Source of the DNA: Phlegmacium glaucopus
Lineage: Eukaryota; Basidiomycota; Agaricomycetes; Agaricales; Cortinariaceae
Length of the DNA: 64,000 nt
Direction: 5' to 3'
Assembly: GCA_015039465.1 (NCBI GenBank)
Contig: MU130379.1
Span: 653,417-717,416, forward strand
In this document: piece after piece, positions 11,641 through 22,491 of the stretch
Layout: every line of letters starts with the position of its first letter
How positions within the stretch are numbered: position 1 is the stretch's first letter
The notes under the pieces: model-generated
Databases searched by the model: none
What the model saw: the letters and a program-made list of their open reading frames with translations, nothing else
What the model was told of the DNA's origin: nothing
Made by a program: the position numbers and the translations under genes

Positions 11641-14449
11641 ATGGCCCAAGCTTTATTTGACGAACACCCGCTAGGAGACTATCTGCGAGGTTCGTACCTT
11701 CCAATCTATTAAAGCGATATAAGAACATATAGTTATTGGCAGACCATGGTGAAACGCCGTTGTTGATACCCGGTATATGCCCAACATTGGAGCAGGAGCT
11801 TGTTGACTTCAATATCAACAACACCAGTATTGAAGAACATTCTGATGCTGATGAGGATCATAAGAAATGGCCCCCGCGGGCTCTACTTGACTTCATTGAG
11901 GTGAGTCGACTAATACATTCCTTACACCGCCCGTCCCTCAATAGTCATTCCGACTAACTGTTTGACTTTCAGTTTCTCCAGACTGTTATATCCTCAGTTC
12001 AAGCAGATACTCCAAGTCCTTTTGTTGAGAAATTCAAGTACAATGTTATCTCATCATCCCTCCTTTCTCCTTCCTTGCCAACGCTACATTCTCGACGTTC
12101 TTCAAAATCTCTGTCAATACCTGGCAAACTTCTTCATAGCAGAGCGTCTAGCATGGATATTGACCATGATATCCCCATAACTCCAGTACCACCCTCCGAA
12201 CCATCTTATGGAATGATAACTCTTTCGACAGCCTCAGTGGTCGCTCTTTTCGCTACGGGATACCCTCTTCTTGCATTGATCGCCTTAACGGTTACGTTGC
12301 TTCTCGTGTATAATTTTCTTTCTACGACAGACTCACATCAGAGTGATATGACACCCGTACGTGTTATATCGTTTTGTTTGCAATTCTTCTTTTGCTGATG
12401 CATGTTGTAGTCATTTAATGCACTAGACGAGTTGATTCAAGCGAACCAGATATGGGAGTCAGTTGTCCAGGATGCAGTTTCTCTGTTAGAAAGCAATGAG
12501 AGGACATCGTAAGTCTTGTCCTGTATGCTTCTTTTCCAGGACTGAGTAGTTATTCTAGCCTCCTACACAGTCCCGCAAATTCACCAATAACTCCTTCACA
12601 AGTTCGTGTTGCCCTACATTCCTGCTTGCAAACGACGCATATACAATGTGATAACATTCGTAATATATTCTCGGCTCTAACATCTCCTGCAGAGTTATCG
12701 CAACTCTCGGAGATGTATGCACAATCTCCAAGCACAGCAGGTTTCAACCCTGATTTAAGTTCACGTCCCTTTTCATTTCCACAATCACATTCAAAAACAT
12801 CTCCGGACGTATTCACTACGCCGGACAGTAAAAGAAACACATGGAGCGGTTCCTATACGAGCCTGGCTTCCGCCGGAAGCCCAACTCATTCTATAAATAG
12901 ACGAAGGGATAGGCGTCGAACAGGTATACCAGATCTTTTTGGTTCAAGCCCCATTAGCGCACCTACTACCCCTGAAGTGATTATTTCACGAGACAACATT
13001 TCAGATATCCCAGAATTTGACCCAAGTATGGAAGAAGAAACTATGGCTAACCCCAGTCTTACTTCTTCGGAATCGAATCACTTCGGCGTCGCCGCTTTGG
13101 AATTACAACGCAAAAGGAGAAGTGGGGGGTTGGAAACATTACGAACATTTACAACTGCCTATCACCCTTCTAATCAAAGTTCACGGGACGCAAGGAATAG
13201 CACATTCGTGTCACCAACGCCCAAATTTACCAGTCTCCAACCCGCACGACACCCTCTATCTCTCTCAGCCTTGAAACATGCGGTTCAATGTGCCATCGCT
13301 GCCAAGAGATATACATGTTCGCACCTGCTCGCTCTCAGATTCTCAGACGAAGAGGATGAAGGCTATTGGGAAGATGTCAGGAGTGTTATGGGTTTGCTGA
13401 CCAGTACGTTCGCTGATGCTTCCTCAAGACTTTCGGAGGCTTTGGACGAAGCAGAGGAACAGAGACTGCAAGACCAAAGTCCAATACCTCCTCCCGTGCT
13501 TCTGAGTTCCGAAGATGAAACGATTTTTGGGATCCAGCAAAATCCGAGTTATAAGCCGTTTAAGATAGATGCCAGAGTCTCATTCGCCCCAATGCCGAAC
13601 CATATATCACGGTTTGCAGCTCATGTCGCAGCTATCGGTTCTGCGCTGGATGACGCTCGGGATCATTTGGAACAGTGCGTTTCAGCTCTCAAAGAGGATT
13701 CGTCCCCTACCTCTAGTATTTCTGGCTCCTGGCAAAGATCGCAACGTTCAAGAAATTTCTCGAAGATACCTGTATCAGCACCGAAGGCGGAGACAGAGGT
13801 CCCTATGGCGTTACAGGCCTATGAACGACTTCGTCGCGAACTTGGATTGGCATTGCGGGAATGTGAGAGAGGTCGCGATCGTTTATTAGAAATTGTCAAT
13901 CCACTTGCACCCAGCGACGAAGAGGAATTCGATGATCTTCCTAGTCTAGGACACGACTTAAGTGACGATTCCGACAAAACTGATCCTGTTTCGCCTCCTC
14001 CTGACGATGAGAGTGACGTGGCTGCTTTGATCCACGCTGGCAAAGGTTCAACTACTATGGTGGGGAGTGATACAGGAGGAACGTTAATTGACGATGCAAC
14101 TTCTCATCTTCTGCTGACGGCGACGACGAAGCATTTGCCAATGCCGGGTATTGAAGAGGTATTTGAGGCTGATATGGGCACTAAAGCTGTTTTCTCGAGA
14201 GAGAGGCCTAAATTGACGAGGGAGGAGCGAATCAAGGCTGCTAAGGCACGAAGAGAAAGCGGGCTTGGGTTGGGTATTGCATTCGGTGGTGGAGCTGATG
14301 GAGATGGCCATATAGAGCCGCAAAAAGTGGGGGGTATTGAAAAATGGGGTCCTGGCGGAGAGGTCGTTCAGGAACTGAAGGACGTTATTTGGAAAGTCAG
14401 CGAAAAGAGACGGAAGATGGCAGATGCGCAGGCTTTGAACCCTTCATAG
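11641..14449 (+). CDS. Large membrane protein, vezatin/Inp2-like (tentative)
   Basis: Five exons: 11641-11689, 11743-11900, 11973-12356, 12411-12508, 12559-14449, giving 859 residues. All four introns have clean GT..AG ends and keep the frame. The start MAQALFDEHPLGDYL is the first ATG in frame. A hydrophobic stretch at about residues 152-185 (ATGYPLLALIALTVTLLLVY), broken by Gly-Tyr-Pro, looks like a membrane hairpin. After it comes a helical segment (DELIQANQIWESVVQDAVSL), then long acidic and serine-rich regions. The C-terminus ends in a charged, probably helical block (LTREERIKAAKARRE ... ELKDVIWKVSEKRRKM). From memory, this order resembles fungal vezatin/Inp2-type proteins, which bind a myosin tail at peroxisomes, but I cannot run a domain search. 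If that reading is wrong, it is a conserved basidiomycete protein of unknown function. Confidence 0.7.
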
Positions 14450-15253
14450 CATTTGGCCTTGTCCCTCACTCGGTCCTCTATCTATGCTATACCCCTATCG
14501 TTTGTGATGTTTATTTTTTATTTCAACAACATTTTAAGACCTTGTGTCGCCATATATACACATGTCAAACCTCACTCTTTTGTTTCTTTTTTTTTTTGCA
14601 TTCGACGTTACGCCCGTTTTGCAGCATAAATTGTAATTCGTAAATTATCTTAGTCTAAGTTAATAACACTTTTCATCTAGATGCTTCAAATACATATTAT
14701 CATGAATGAAAAGGCTTTTGTGCTCAACTGCCCGCTTCTGACGTGCTGGATCAGAGAGTGAGTGAAAATTTGTGTCAATGATGGATGAAATTTCAATCAT
14801 AGACTCGATTACCACAAAATGTAATCATGATCATAATGAGATATCCCGCTAGTTCTATCAGAAGCCCCACTTCTATGCGTGTCAAAAATGCATTATTCAG
14901 CTCTGTGCCATCGGGAATATCGCCCTCAGGAACTTGATGCAAACCCTCAGCCGACCTACTACGTAGTCCCCCCACTTCATCTCCGAGATTGTGACCCAGA
15001 CCCCTGTGAAGCCGCCGCTGTCGTCGCAATGAACCGGTCCCCACTGAACTGCAAGTATTTACACTAACTCGAGTAATTGAACCGAACTTTTTCTAGATTT
15101 CCTCGTGGAGAAGACGTTGAGCGTTCTAATTCGATGCGTGCCAGTGTGATCCATCTTATATAAAAATAGAAGAGGGTTTTCAATCTATCGAAGGCGGGGG
15201 GTGGCGGCTCTGCAAAGAAAACCAAAAATGCTGCCGCTGTTATCGAGTTCGAC
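14450..15253. other. Intergenic, start of degenerate block
   Basis: The 3' flank of the large membrane protein, with AT-rich sequence to about 14790. After that the minus strand has broken open frames (14793-15044 and 15064-15261) lacking recognisable motifs. They adjoin the SNM1 fragment and may be further decayed exons carried with it. Confidence 0.35.
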
Positions 15254-15700
15254 CTACCCAAATGGCATTAAGAGACGAATACTTGTGCTGCCTGAAATCT
15301 GGAAAGTTGAATTACCCAGTGGCGAAGTCCAAGGGCCTTCAGGAAGGGGATAGTAGGTGAAGTTGATTTCGTATTGCATCGAAGAGTCTAGATCAGAACC
15401 TGTATAATGGCTCCAGGACAATGATTTGCATCCAACAGCGTTGTAACAAACGGTTTTCTCAGCTGAGAATTCCACCCGTATTGGCGTATTGAGGGACAAG
15501 GGAGTCAGAGATGGCGTCAACGATGGATAGAAACGACATAACTACCCCTTGAACCTGGGTAGTACATAGTACTACCCGGACATAGCAAAGAATTGACTCT
15601 CAAATGTAGATAAAATGGAATCTTCCCAGACCCCAGTTCCAAAGCTTGTAACTCTCGTGCAGTAAAATGCCTCAAGAGCATTTATTCCGCGTCTTCAGAA
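15254..15700 (-). pseudogene. SNM1/Artemis-type nuclease fragment, copy 1 (degenerate)
   Basis: Read on the minus strand, one frame gives TTLLDANHCPGAIIQVLI near 15430-15377. This is the hallmark HCPG segment of the SNM1/PSO2/Artemis metallo-beta-lactamase (beta-CASP) nucleases of DNA cross-link repair. Just before it, in another frame, comes a Pro/Leu-rich lead-in (LTPLSLNTPIRVEFSAEK), which fits the usual sequence preceding that motif. A frame change separates the two, and no complete nuclease domain surrounds them, so this is a dead fragment. A similar piece lies at 19558-19790. Compared with that copy, this one holds about 70 extra bases containing a short hairpin (about 15555-15575). Confidence 0.7.
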
Positions 15701-16231
15701 CAGATCCAAAGACTTTGCAGACAAAGTATTAATATGATCTGAATGTATACGAGTCAAAATATGAAGCAGCGGCGATGCGTTTGGATCCTCAGGCCTCAGT
15801 ATTCAGTGATTGGCTGGCGTTGCAAAATCGTCAACCCTAATGCTGTGGCAGAATGCAGCAGTTATAGGCCGTTCCTCCGGATATGTGGTATTTCTTTCGC
15901 AATATATATGGAGGATGGCAACGGCGTCTTGACTTGGGGTCAAGCTAATCAATGGTCGTGTCCGTGCCAATATGATCAGAGAACCAAGTCAGGAAAGGTT
16001 GACCCATGACCGACGCGTCAAAACTGCATGGTCACGGTAACGTGACTTCACTAATTCGCGTCGCGCTACTTCAAGTTCTTGGAAAAACAAGTTGTTCAAC
16101 CAATGTTCAACTCAAAATTTCGTATATCTATAGAAAACAGGTACAAGATTTCACGCTATTTGCCCAGAAATATTATCGCAGTCATTACAGAAACATTTCC
16201 TATCACAGCATGCTTGCATAGGCCTCGGCGA

Positions 16232-16658
16232 TCAGAGGTTGAGATTGATTGGAGTGCAACCGAGCGCCACAACACCGTTCTAAAATAATGTTGAGAAAGA
16301 GGAATCAATATTTTTGTAAGAACTTTCTTACGAATGAGTTGTTGGTGCAGCAAACAGCCTGATCATTGCAGCTGGTGCCGCTGACGCCCACGACAGTGAG
16401 GGGCGAACAGGTAACTGTTTTATTACAGTCATGTGAGATCAAGACATCCAAAAATCTAGAAATAAATGCTTACGACCAACAAGGCCAGTGACGGAGCCTA
16501 CGTTAATACCCAATAGACACACTTACAGTTGATGTGGAGTCGCAGCACTGGAGAGAGCCACTGTTGCATTGGTTGTCGCCATCGGTACGAGGAAGGACGG
16601 TGGCGGTCGCAAGGAGAGGGAGAGCGAGAACAAAGACAGAGGCAGCACTAGCGAACAT
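16232..16658 (-). pseudogene. Class I hydrophobin, copy 1, broken by an internal deletion
   Basis: Exon 1 (16658-16527) is intact: ATG, a secretion signal ([20 protein letters not shown]) and the first three cysteines (CNSGSLQCC). Exon 3 and exon 4 are also intact and end at TGA 16232. But the 3' end of intron 1 and about the first 13 codons of exon 2 are missing compared with copy 2, so the sequence jumps from the 5' splice site almost directly into the LGI-NVGS part of exon 2. Without an acceptor, read-through would stop at TAA after 51 residues, with only three of eight cysteines. The sequence at the breakpoint shows TTGG on both sides in copy 2, which suggests a microhomology deletion. 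The TATA box is still present. Confidence 0.85.
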
Positions 16659-16742
16659 CTTGAATTCTTTGTAGGGTAGAGACACTGTTTGGAAAGTAGA
16701 ACTGAGGCTTGTTCAACTGCAGAATTTACCAGTAGTATTGCG

Positions 16743-16751
16743 CCTTTTATA
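16743..16751 (-). promoter_or_regulatory. TATA box of hydrophobin copy 1
   Basis: TATAAAAGG on the minus strand, about 90 bp upstream of the ATG. It is conserved in position with copies 2 and 3. Confidence 0.6.
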
Positions 16752-17254
16752 CATTTTCAAGGCACCTGCCAGTGGTAATATTTGTTCTTTTGCATTCTAT
16801 GTTCTGACAGGTTCAGAGGCTGAGCATGCCATCACTATTTTTACTCACACTGGCATGATCCCAGCCTCGCGATCGGGCTGTCAAGACACACATGTTTTCC
16901 GAGACCGTTTTTGATTATCATATGCCCCCCGACTTTTAGGATCTTAAGTTTTGGCCCGCGTTCCAGCCGCACGTCTATATACAAGCATTTAATTCCACGG
17001 CGTCAAAAGTATGTTGCTTTACCACGCGGTGACATTTCAAATCTTTTTGGCCACGGTGTTGACTTCGCTTCAAAAATCTCAGGCCGCATTTAGCCTTTAG
17101 GGATCGCTCTTAAAAGCTACCTCACCATGCGACTTGTTATATGTATTAAAATTTAATATACCCAAATGAATTGAGATCTACTTAAAAATAGTATAACTGT
17201 TCCGAGTCGCTGTTACAGGAACGGGCATCAACTTGAATATCAGATTGATCGTAC

Positions 17255-17647
17255 TTATATTAAAAGCAAAGTTTGGGAACTGCAGCCGATGTAAAACTCA
17301 ATTACAAATTGACCGGTGTTATTATAGCGTTGAAGGACACGGAGGATCAGAAAAAGGCTCCCCGGAAACTGGCCTGGTTGATCTATCAGTAGTTTGTCGA
17401 CGGTATCATATTCATCCTCTCTAAGGTAGCCTCGTACAACAGCAATCTTTACAAGCTTCCCGTGATCTGCCCAACGCTGAGCTACGCATGCAGATCCGTC
17501 GGCTGGAGGTTCTACGTCAATATCATTTTGAGCATCAAGAGGTAAGTTGATCATAACCAATAACTCCGAGACGCAGTTGTGAGCTGGAGGCATATGGCGG
17601 GAGTGCTTGCGCTGGTGGCTGAAGACAGTGAGAAGTTGCTTTCGCAA
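17255..17647 (-). pseudogene. Unidentified gene fragment at the end of block 1
   Basis: A minus-strand open frame of 130 codons contains a protein-like segment including CVSELLVMINLPLD and KIAVVRGYLREDEYDTVDKL. It has no convincing start and is not linked to further exons. The same segment recurs, broken by frame changes, at 19200-19460 in block 2. I do not recognise the family. It could be part of the same ancestral gene as the SNM1 fragment or of a third gene caught in the duplication. The retained open frame suggests a relatively recent origin rather than function. Confidence 0.45.
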
Positions 17648-17957
17648 TATATATGGAGGATGGTAACGGTGTCTTAGCTCGGGGTCAAGCTAGTCAATGG
17701 TCGTGTCCGTGTCAATATAGCCATGATCAGAGAATCAAGTCAGGAAAGGACCCCGTGACTGACGTCCATCGTTCTGGTCACGATAACGTGACTTCACTAA
17801 TGCGCGTCCCGCTACTCTTAGTTACGATTGTTCAACTCGAAATATTGTATTACTACAGAAAACGGATACAAAATTTCACCCTATTTATCCAGAAACATTT
17901 ATCGCAGTCATTACAGAAACATTTCCTATCACAGCATGCTTGCATAAACCTCAGCGA

Positions 17958-18466
17958 TCAGAGGTTGAGATTGATTGGAGTGCAACCGAGCGCAACGACA
18001 CCGTTCTAAAATAATATTGAGAAAGAGAAAAAATTATTTTTGTAAGAACTTTCTTACGAATGAGTTGTTGGTGCAGCAAACAGCCTGTTGGTTGCAGCTG
18101 GTGCCGCTGACACCGATGATAGTGAGGGGCGAACAGGTAACTATTTTATTACAGTCATGTGAGATCAAGACATCCAAAAGTCTAGAAAATAATGCTTACG
18201 ACCAACAAGGCCAGTGACGGAGCCTACGTTAATACCCAAGAGCCCAAGGAGCAGGGAAGTGATGGGGTTGGAGGCCTGTTAGGGTACCAATTTATTAATA
18301 CATTCGCTCTATTCCAATCGATGGACGCACTTACAGTTGAGGTGGAGTCGCAGCACTGGAGAGAGCCACTGTTGCATTGGTTGACAGGGTCGTTACGAGG
18401 GAGGACGGTGGCGGTCGCAAGGAGAGGGAGAGCGAGAACAAAGACAGAGGCAGCACGAGCGAACAT
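17958..18466 (-). CDS. Class I hydrophobin, copy 2 (intact)
   Basis: Four exons on the minus strand: 18466-18335, 18275-18200, 18140-18058, 18005-17958 (TGA), giving 112 residues. The N-terminus is a secretion signal ([20 protein letters not shown]). Eight cysteines follow the hydrophobin pattern [17 protein letters not shown] in exon 1, TCSP and TSC, then VCC in exon 3, and GC near the end. Small size, long CC-to-C spacing and the three-intron layout mark a class I hydrophobin. These are secreted amphipathic proteins that assemble at air-water interfaces and coat hyphae, fruit bodies or spores. All splice sites are canonical. This is the only undamaged member of the array, while its neighbours show deletion, cysteine loss or truncation. 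Confidence 0.95.
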
Positions 18467-18549
18467 CTTGAATTCTTTGTAGTAGAGAGACTGTTTGAAA
18501 AGTAGAACTGAGGCTTGTTCAACTGCAGAATTTACCAGTAGTATTGGGG

Positions 18550-18557
18550 CTTTTATA
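18550..18557 (-). promoter_or_regulatory. TATA box of hydrophobin copy 2
   Basis: TATAAAAG on the minus strand about 90 bp before the ATG, in the same place as in copies 1 and 3. Confidence 0.65.
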
Positions 18558-19199
18558 CATTTCGAAGGCACCTGCCAGTGGTAATATTTGTTCTTTTGCG
18601 TTCTATGTTATGATAGGTACAGAGGCTGAGCATGCCATCATTATTTTTACTCACAGATTATAGATATAATAATTATAAACACCTTGTGATCGGGCTGTCA
18701 AGACACAGATGTTTTCCGAGACCGTTCTTGATTATCATATGCCCCGATTTCTAGGATCTTAAGTTCTGGCCCGCGTTCCAACCGCACGTCCATATACGAC
18801 CATTTAATTCCACGGCGTCAAGGTACGGGTTGATTTACCACGCGGTGACATTTCAAATTTTTTTGGCCACGGTGTCGCTTCAAAAATCTCAGGCCGCATA
18901 TTAGAGGCTACATGCCTCAACGCACGATTTGTTACGTGTATCAAATTTTGATAGTGATTAGCAGTCACAAGCTACCCTAATGAATTGAGATCTACTTAAA
19001 AATAGGGTAAAGGCTGTTCCGAGTCGCTGTTACACCAACTTGAATATCAGATTGATCCGTACTCAGGCTTATATTAAAAGTAAAGTTTGGGAACCGCAGC
19101 CGATGTAAAACTCAATTTTAAATTGACCGGTGTTTATAGCGTTGGAGGACAAAGGTGCGTTCTGGATGGTCAAAAAAGGCTCCACGGAGGCTGGCCTGG

Positions 19200-19460
19200 T
19201 TGATCTATCAATACCCAGATGTTTGTCGACGATATCATATTCATCCTCTCTAAGGCAGCCTCGTACAACGGCAATCTTCTTTAAAAGCTTCCCGTGATCT
19301 GCCCAACGCTGATCTGCGCCTGCAGCTCCTTTGGCTAAAGGTTTTTCAGTGTTACGTCGACATCATTTCGAGCATCAAGAGTAAGTTGATCATAACCAAT
19401 AACTCCGAGACGCAGTTGTGAGCTGGAGACACATGGTGGGAGGGCTTGCGCTGGTGGGTA
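19200..19460 (-). pseudogene. Unidentified gene fragment, block 2 copy
   Basis: Matches the fragment at 17255-17647. On the minus strand KIAVVRG.LREDEYD.VDK can still be read, but frame changes and small insertions interrupt it. It is clearly non-coding now. In block 3 the corresponding sequence is absent beyond about 21375. Confidence 0.5.
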
Positions 19461-19557
19461 AAGACAGTGAGAAAACAGTCAATCGATGCACGTCCAAGCC
19501 GTGGAGTCGATGGTCGAGGATAGTAGATGAAGTTGATTTCGTATTACGTCGAAGAGT

Positions 19558-19790
19558 CTAGATCAGCACCTGCATAACGGCTCCAGGACAATGACTTGCA
19601 TCCAACAGCGTTATAACAACGGCTTTCTCAGCTGAAATTTCCACCCGTGTTGATGTATTGAGGGACAAGGGAGTCTGAGATGGTGTCGACAATGGGTAGA
19701 AGCGACATACTTGAATCTTTCCAGACCTCAGCTCCAAAGCTTGCAACCCTCGTTCAGCAAAAACCTCATGCCTCAAGAGCATTTATTTCG
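19558..19790 (-). pseudogene. SNM1/Artemis-type nuclease fragment, copy 2
   Basis: A minus-strand frame reads MLLRHEVFAERGLQALELRSG, then PLSLNTSTRVEISAEK, then VITLLDASHCPGAVMQVLI. This order, with an LLRHEVF-type segment, a spacer and the DA(N/S)HCPGAVM motif, matches the start of the metallo-beta-lactamase core of SNM1/PSO2/Artemis nucleases. The frame is closed by TAA just upstream of MLLRHEV and by a stop right after the motif, and no further domain parts follow. It is better preserved than the copy at 15254-15700 and supports that identification. Confidence 0.75.
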
Positions 19791-20252
19791 CGTCTTCAGG
19801 ATAGTTGAATCTACATCCAAAGACTTTGCAGACAGACCATTAATAGCGAGTACTCAGTGATTGGGCGTTGCAAAATCGTCAACCCTAATTCTATGGTAGA
19901 ATGCAGGAGTTATAGGTCGTTCCTCCGGATATATGATGTTTCTTTCGCAATATACATGGAGGATGGCAACAGTGCCTTAGCTCGGGGTCAAACTAGTCAA
20001 TGGTTGTTTCTGTGCCAATGGCCATGATGTGACGACCGACGCGCCAAAACTGCACCGCATGCTGGTCACGATAACGTGACTTCACTAACGCGCGTCGCGC
20101 TACTACTTCTTGGGGAAACAAGTTGTTCAACTCGAAATTTGGTTTTATTACAGAAAACGGGTACAAAATTTCACGCTATTTACCAAGAAACATTCATTTC
20201 AGTCATTACAGAAACACTTCCTATCACAGCATGCTTGCATAAAACTCGGCGA

Positions 20253-20757
20253 TCAGAGGTTGATATTGATTGCAGTGCAACCGATGGCAACAACACCGTT
20301 CTAAAATAACGTTGAGAAAGGGAAATTGATGTTTTTGTAAGAAATTTCTTACGAATGAGTTGTTGCTGCAGTAAACAGTCTGTTGGTTGCAGCTGGTGCC
20401 GCTGATACCAATGGTGATGGGCGAACAGGTAACTGTTTTATCAGTCATGTGAGATCAAAACATACAAAAATCTACAAGTTAATGCTTACCACCAACAAGG
20501 CCAGTGACGGAGCCTACGTTAATACCCAAGAGCCCGAGGAGCGTGGAAACGGCGGGGTCAGTAGCCTGTTAGGGGTATCAATTTATTAGTACATTCGCTC
20601 TATTTCAATCAATGAACACTGCACTTACATATGCGGTGGAGTTGCAGCACTGGAGAGAGCCACTGTCGCATTGGCTAGGCGGGTTACGAGGAAGGATGGT
20701 GGCGGTCGCAAGGAGAGGGAGAGCGAGAACAAAGACAGAGGCAGCACGAGCGAACAT
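20253..20757 (-). CDS. Class I hydrophobin, copy 3, with one canonical cysteine lost
   Basis: Four exons on the minus strand: 20757-20629, 20565-20490, 20432-20353, 20300-20253 (TGA), giving 110 residues. The secretion signal and exon structure match copy 2, and the frame is open throughout. The sixth cysteine is replaced: where copy 2 has AVCCTN, this copy has TVYCSN (TAC for TGC, near 20370). Hydrophobins use four disulfides formed by eight cysteines, so this protein would leave one partner unpaired. It may be a diverging or decaying paralogue, still expressed if its intact TATA box works. Exon 1 also differs at its end (STAY for STST). Confidence 0.88.
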
Positions 20758-20841
20758 CTTGAATTCTTTGTAGGGTAGAGGGGTTGTTTGAAAAGTAGAA
20801 CTGAGGCTTGGTCGACTGCAGAATTTACCAGTAGAATTGTG

Positions 20842-20850
20842 CCTTTTATA
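20842..20850 (-). promoter_or_regulatory. TATA box of hydrophobin copy 3
   Basis: TATAAAAGG on the minus strand, about 90 bp upstream of the ATG. Confidence 0.6.
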
Positions 20851-22153
20851 CATATTCAAGGCATCTACTAGTGGTAATATTTGTTCTTTTACTTTCTGTG
20901 TTCTGACGAGCATTATTTTACTCACGTGATCTAAAATATAGACGCCTCGCGATCGTGCCAAGACAATAAATGTTTTCCGAGACCTTTTTTGATGATCACC
21001 GCCCTCGTTTTTTAAGCTTTGGGCCGCGTTCCAGCCGCACGTCCATTATAATACAAGCATTTAATTCCACGGCATCAATTGATCTACCACGCGGTGACAT
21101 TTCAAATCTTTTTGGCCACGGTGTTGACTTTTGACTTGGCTTAGGAATTTCTCTACGTCCCCGTGCGATTTGTTACGTGTATTAAAATTTAATATTGATT
21201 AGCAGCCACAAGCTACCCAAATGAATTGAGATCTACTTCAAAATAGTATAACTGTTCGGAGTCGCTGATACAGAACGGGGATCAATATGGCAGATTGATC
21301 GTACTTGTATTAAAAACAAAGTTTGGGCGCTGTAAAACTCAATTACAAATTGACCAGTGTTATAGCGTTGGAGGACATGACTTTCCGGGGAGAGAGAAAC
21401 TCGGAACTCGGAGCATAAATATATTCACATACATTTAATTGAAAATGGCCAAACGCAGGGCACGGCCTGCATGAGAGCTAAGTCAACTTTCCAAATTTCT
21501 CTCAGAGACCATATGGGTCACCTAATAGCCAATCATTGGATTCATTTATCGACGTCCTCCGTCAGGTAGTCCATACTTTTTGAGACGATCTGTAAATAAC
21601 CTTACTATAGTCTGCCAATTCTCATACCTAGTACTAATTGTGTTCGCGAGTGTCCCGGCAATTTAATGAATCGAAAGTCAAAGTCAATTGTGTTTTATGT
21701 CGGCGTAATGTATGATTTCCGCATAGAATACTGATCATGAGAATATCAAGCCATCATGCTATGCGAGGCGATACCACCCTGTGGCTGCTGGAAGTAAGGC
21801 ACAACGTATGTAGTAAACTCAACATGTTTTTTTGAATTGACATAGAAAAAAAATCTCAATTTGAAGACAGTCGAATTAACGTTACTAATACTAGTAATAC
21901 CTACAGCGAAATAATTCTCACATCTGCCTCCCATCTCAGGCTGTAATGACGCACAAATTGTAACTCAAGTCAACCAGAAATCATCATGGAATACTTGTAA
22001 TACAAAACCTTCTAGGTCGGCGGCTTTCAAGTTTTGGATACCCACGTCTATATCTTCGAAGGGTCCATATTTATTTATTTATTCTCCGGTTTATAGAGTG
22101 AGATAAGAAACTGGGGAGTCTGATCGTCATTTCCACACAGCCAACAAACTAGC

Positions 22154-22491
22154 TCAAAGGTTGAGATTGACGGGAGTGCATCCAAGGGCAATAAGACCAT
22201 TCTATAGGACTTCCTTTGGCGAGAAAAATAAACACTAATATCAACGAATTCATACGAAGGTGGTATTGGTGCAGCAGACTGACTTCCAGTGGGCAGAGCA
22301 AGAATTACTACTAACACCGATGTCAGCGCTAGCCTCTAGTAGGGGAGTATTTAATTGCTGAAATAATTATGTTAGTTACTGGGACTGTTTCTCCAAAATG
22401 AATTTGATAACTCACAACCGACTTGACCAGTAGAGTTGCCTACATAATTTTCTAAGAGATCCAGGAGCCCGCTGAGTGCACTAGAGGAGGC
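22154..22491 (-). pseudogene. Hydrophobin copy 4, lacking exon 1
   Basis: On the minus strand, an exon-2-like segment (22491 downward: ASSSALSGLLDLLENYVGNS) is followed by an exon-3-like segment (SNSCSAHWKSVCCTNTTF) and an exon-4-like end (NGLIALGCTPVNLNL, TGA at 22154). The order and intron positions are those of the array. No signal-peptide exon or CxxxxxxCC segment was found within 300 bp upstream. The cysteine at the start of exon 3 (TCSP in copy 2) is also absent, and joining exons 2 and 3 at the most obvious sites creates a stop. It is much more diverged than copies 1-3, so it is an older duplicate. Confidence 0.75.

Larger units (their letters stand above)
15060..21375. repeat. Tandem array of three hydrophobin-bearing blocks
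   Basis: Three related blocks lie head to tail, roughly 15060-17640, 17640-19460 and 19460-21375. Each carries a minus-strand hydrophobin gene flanked by the same non-hydrophobin sequence. Matches can be followed well outside the genes. The 3' flank shares the phrase TTTCGCAATATA at 15896, 17640 and 19943. The 5' flank shares ACCACGCGGTGACATTTCAA at 17021, 18838 and 21087. Block 2 lacks about 480 bp present in block 3, including the SNM1 fragment. Block 3 lacks the unidentified fragment found at the end of blocks 1 and 2. The blocks arose by segmental duplication, not by retroposition, since introns are kept. Confidence 0.85.
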
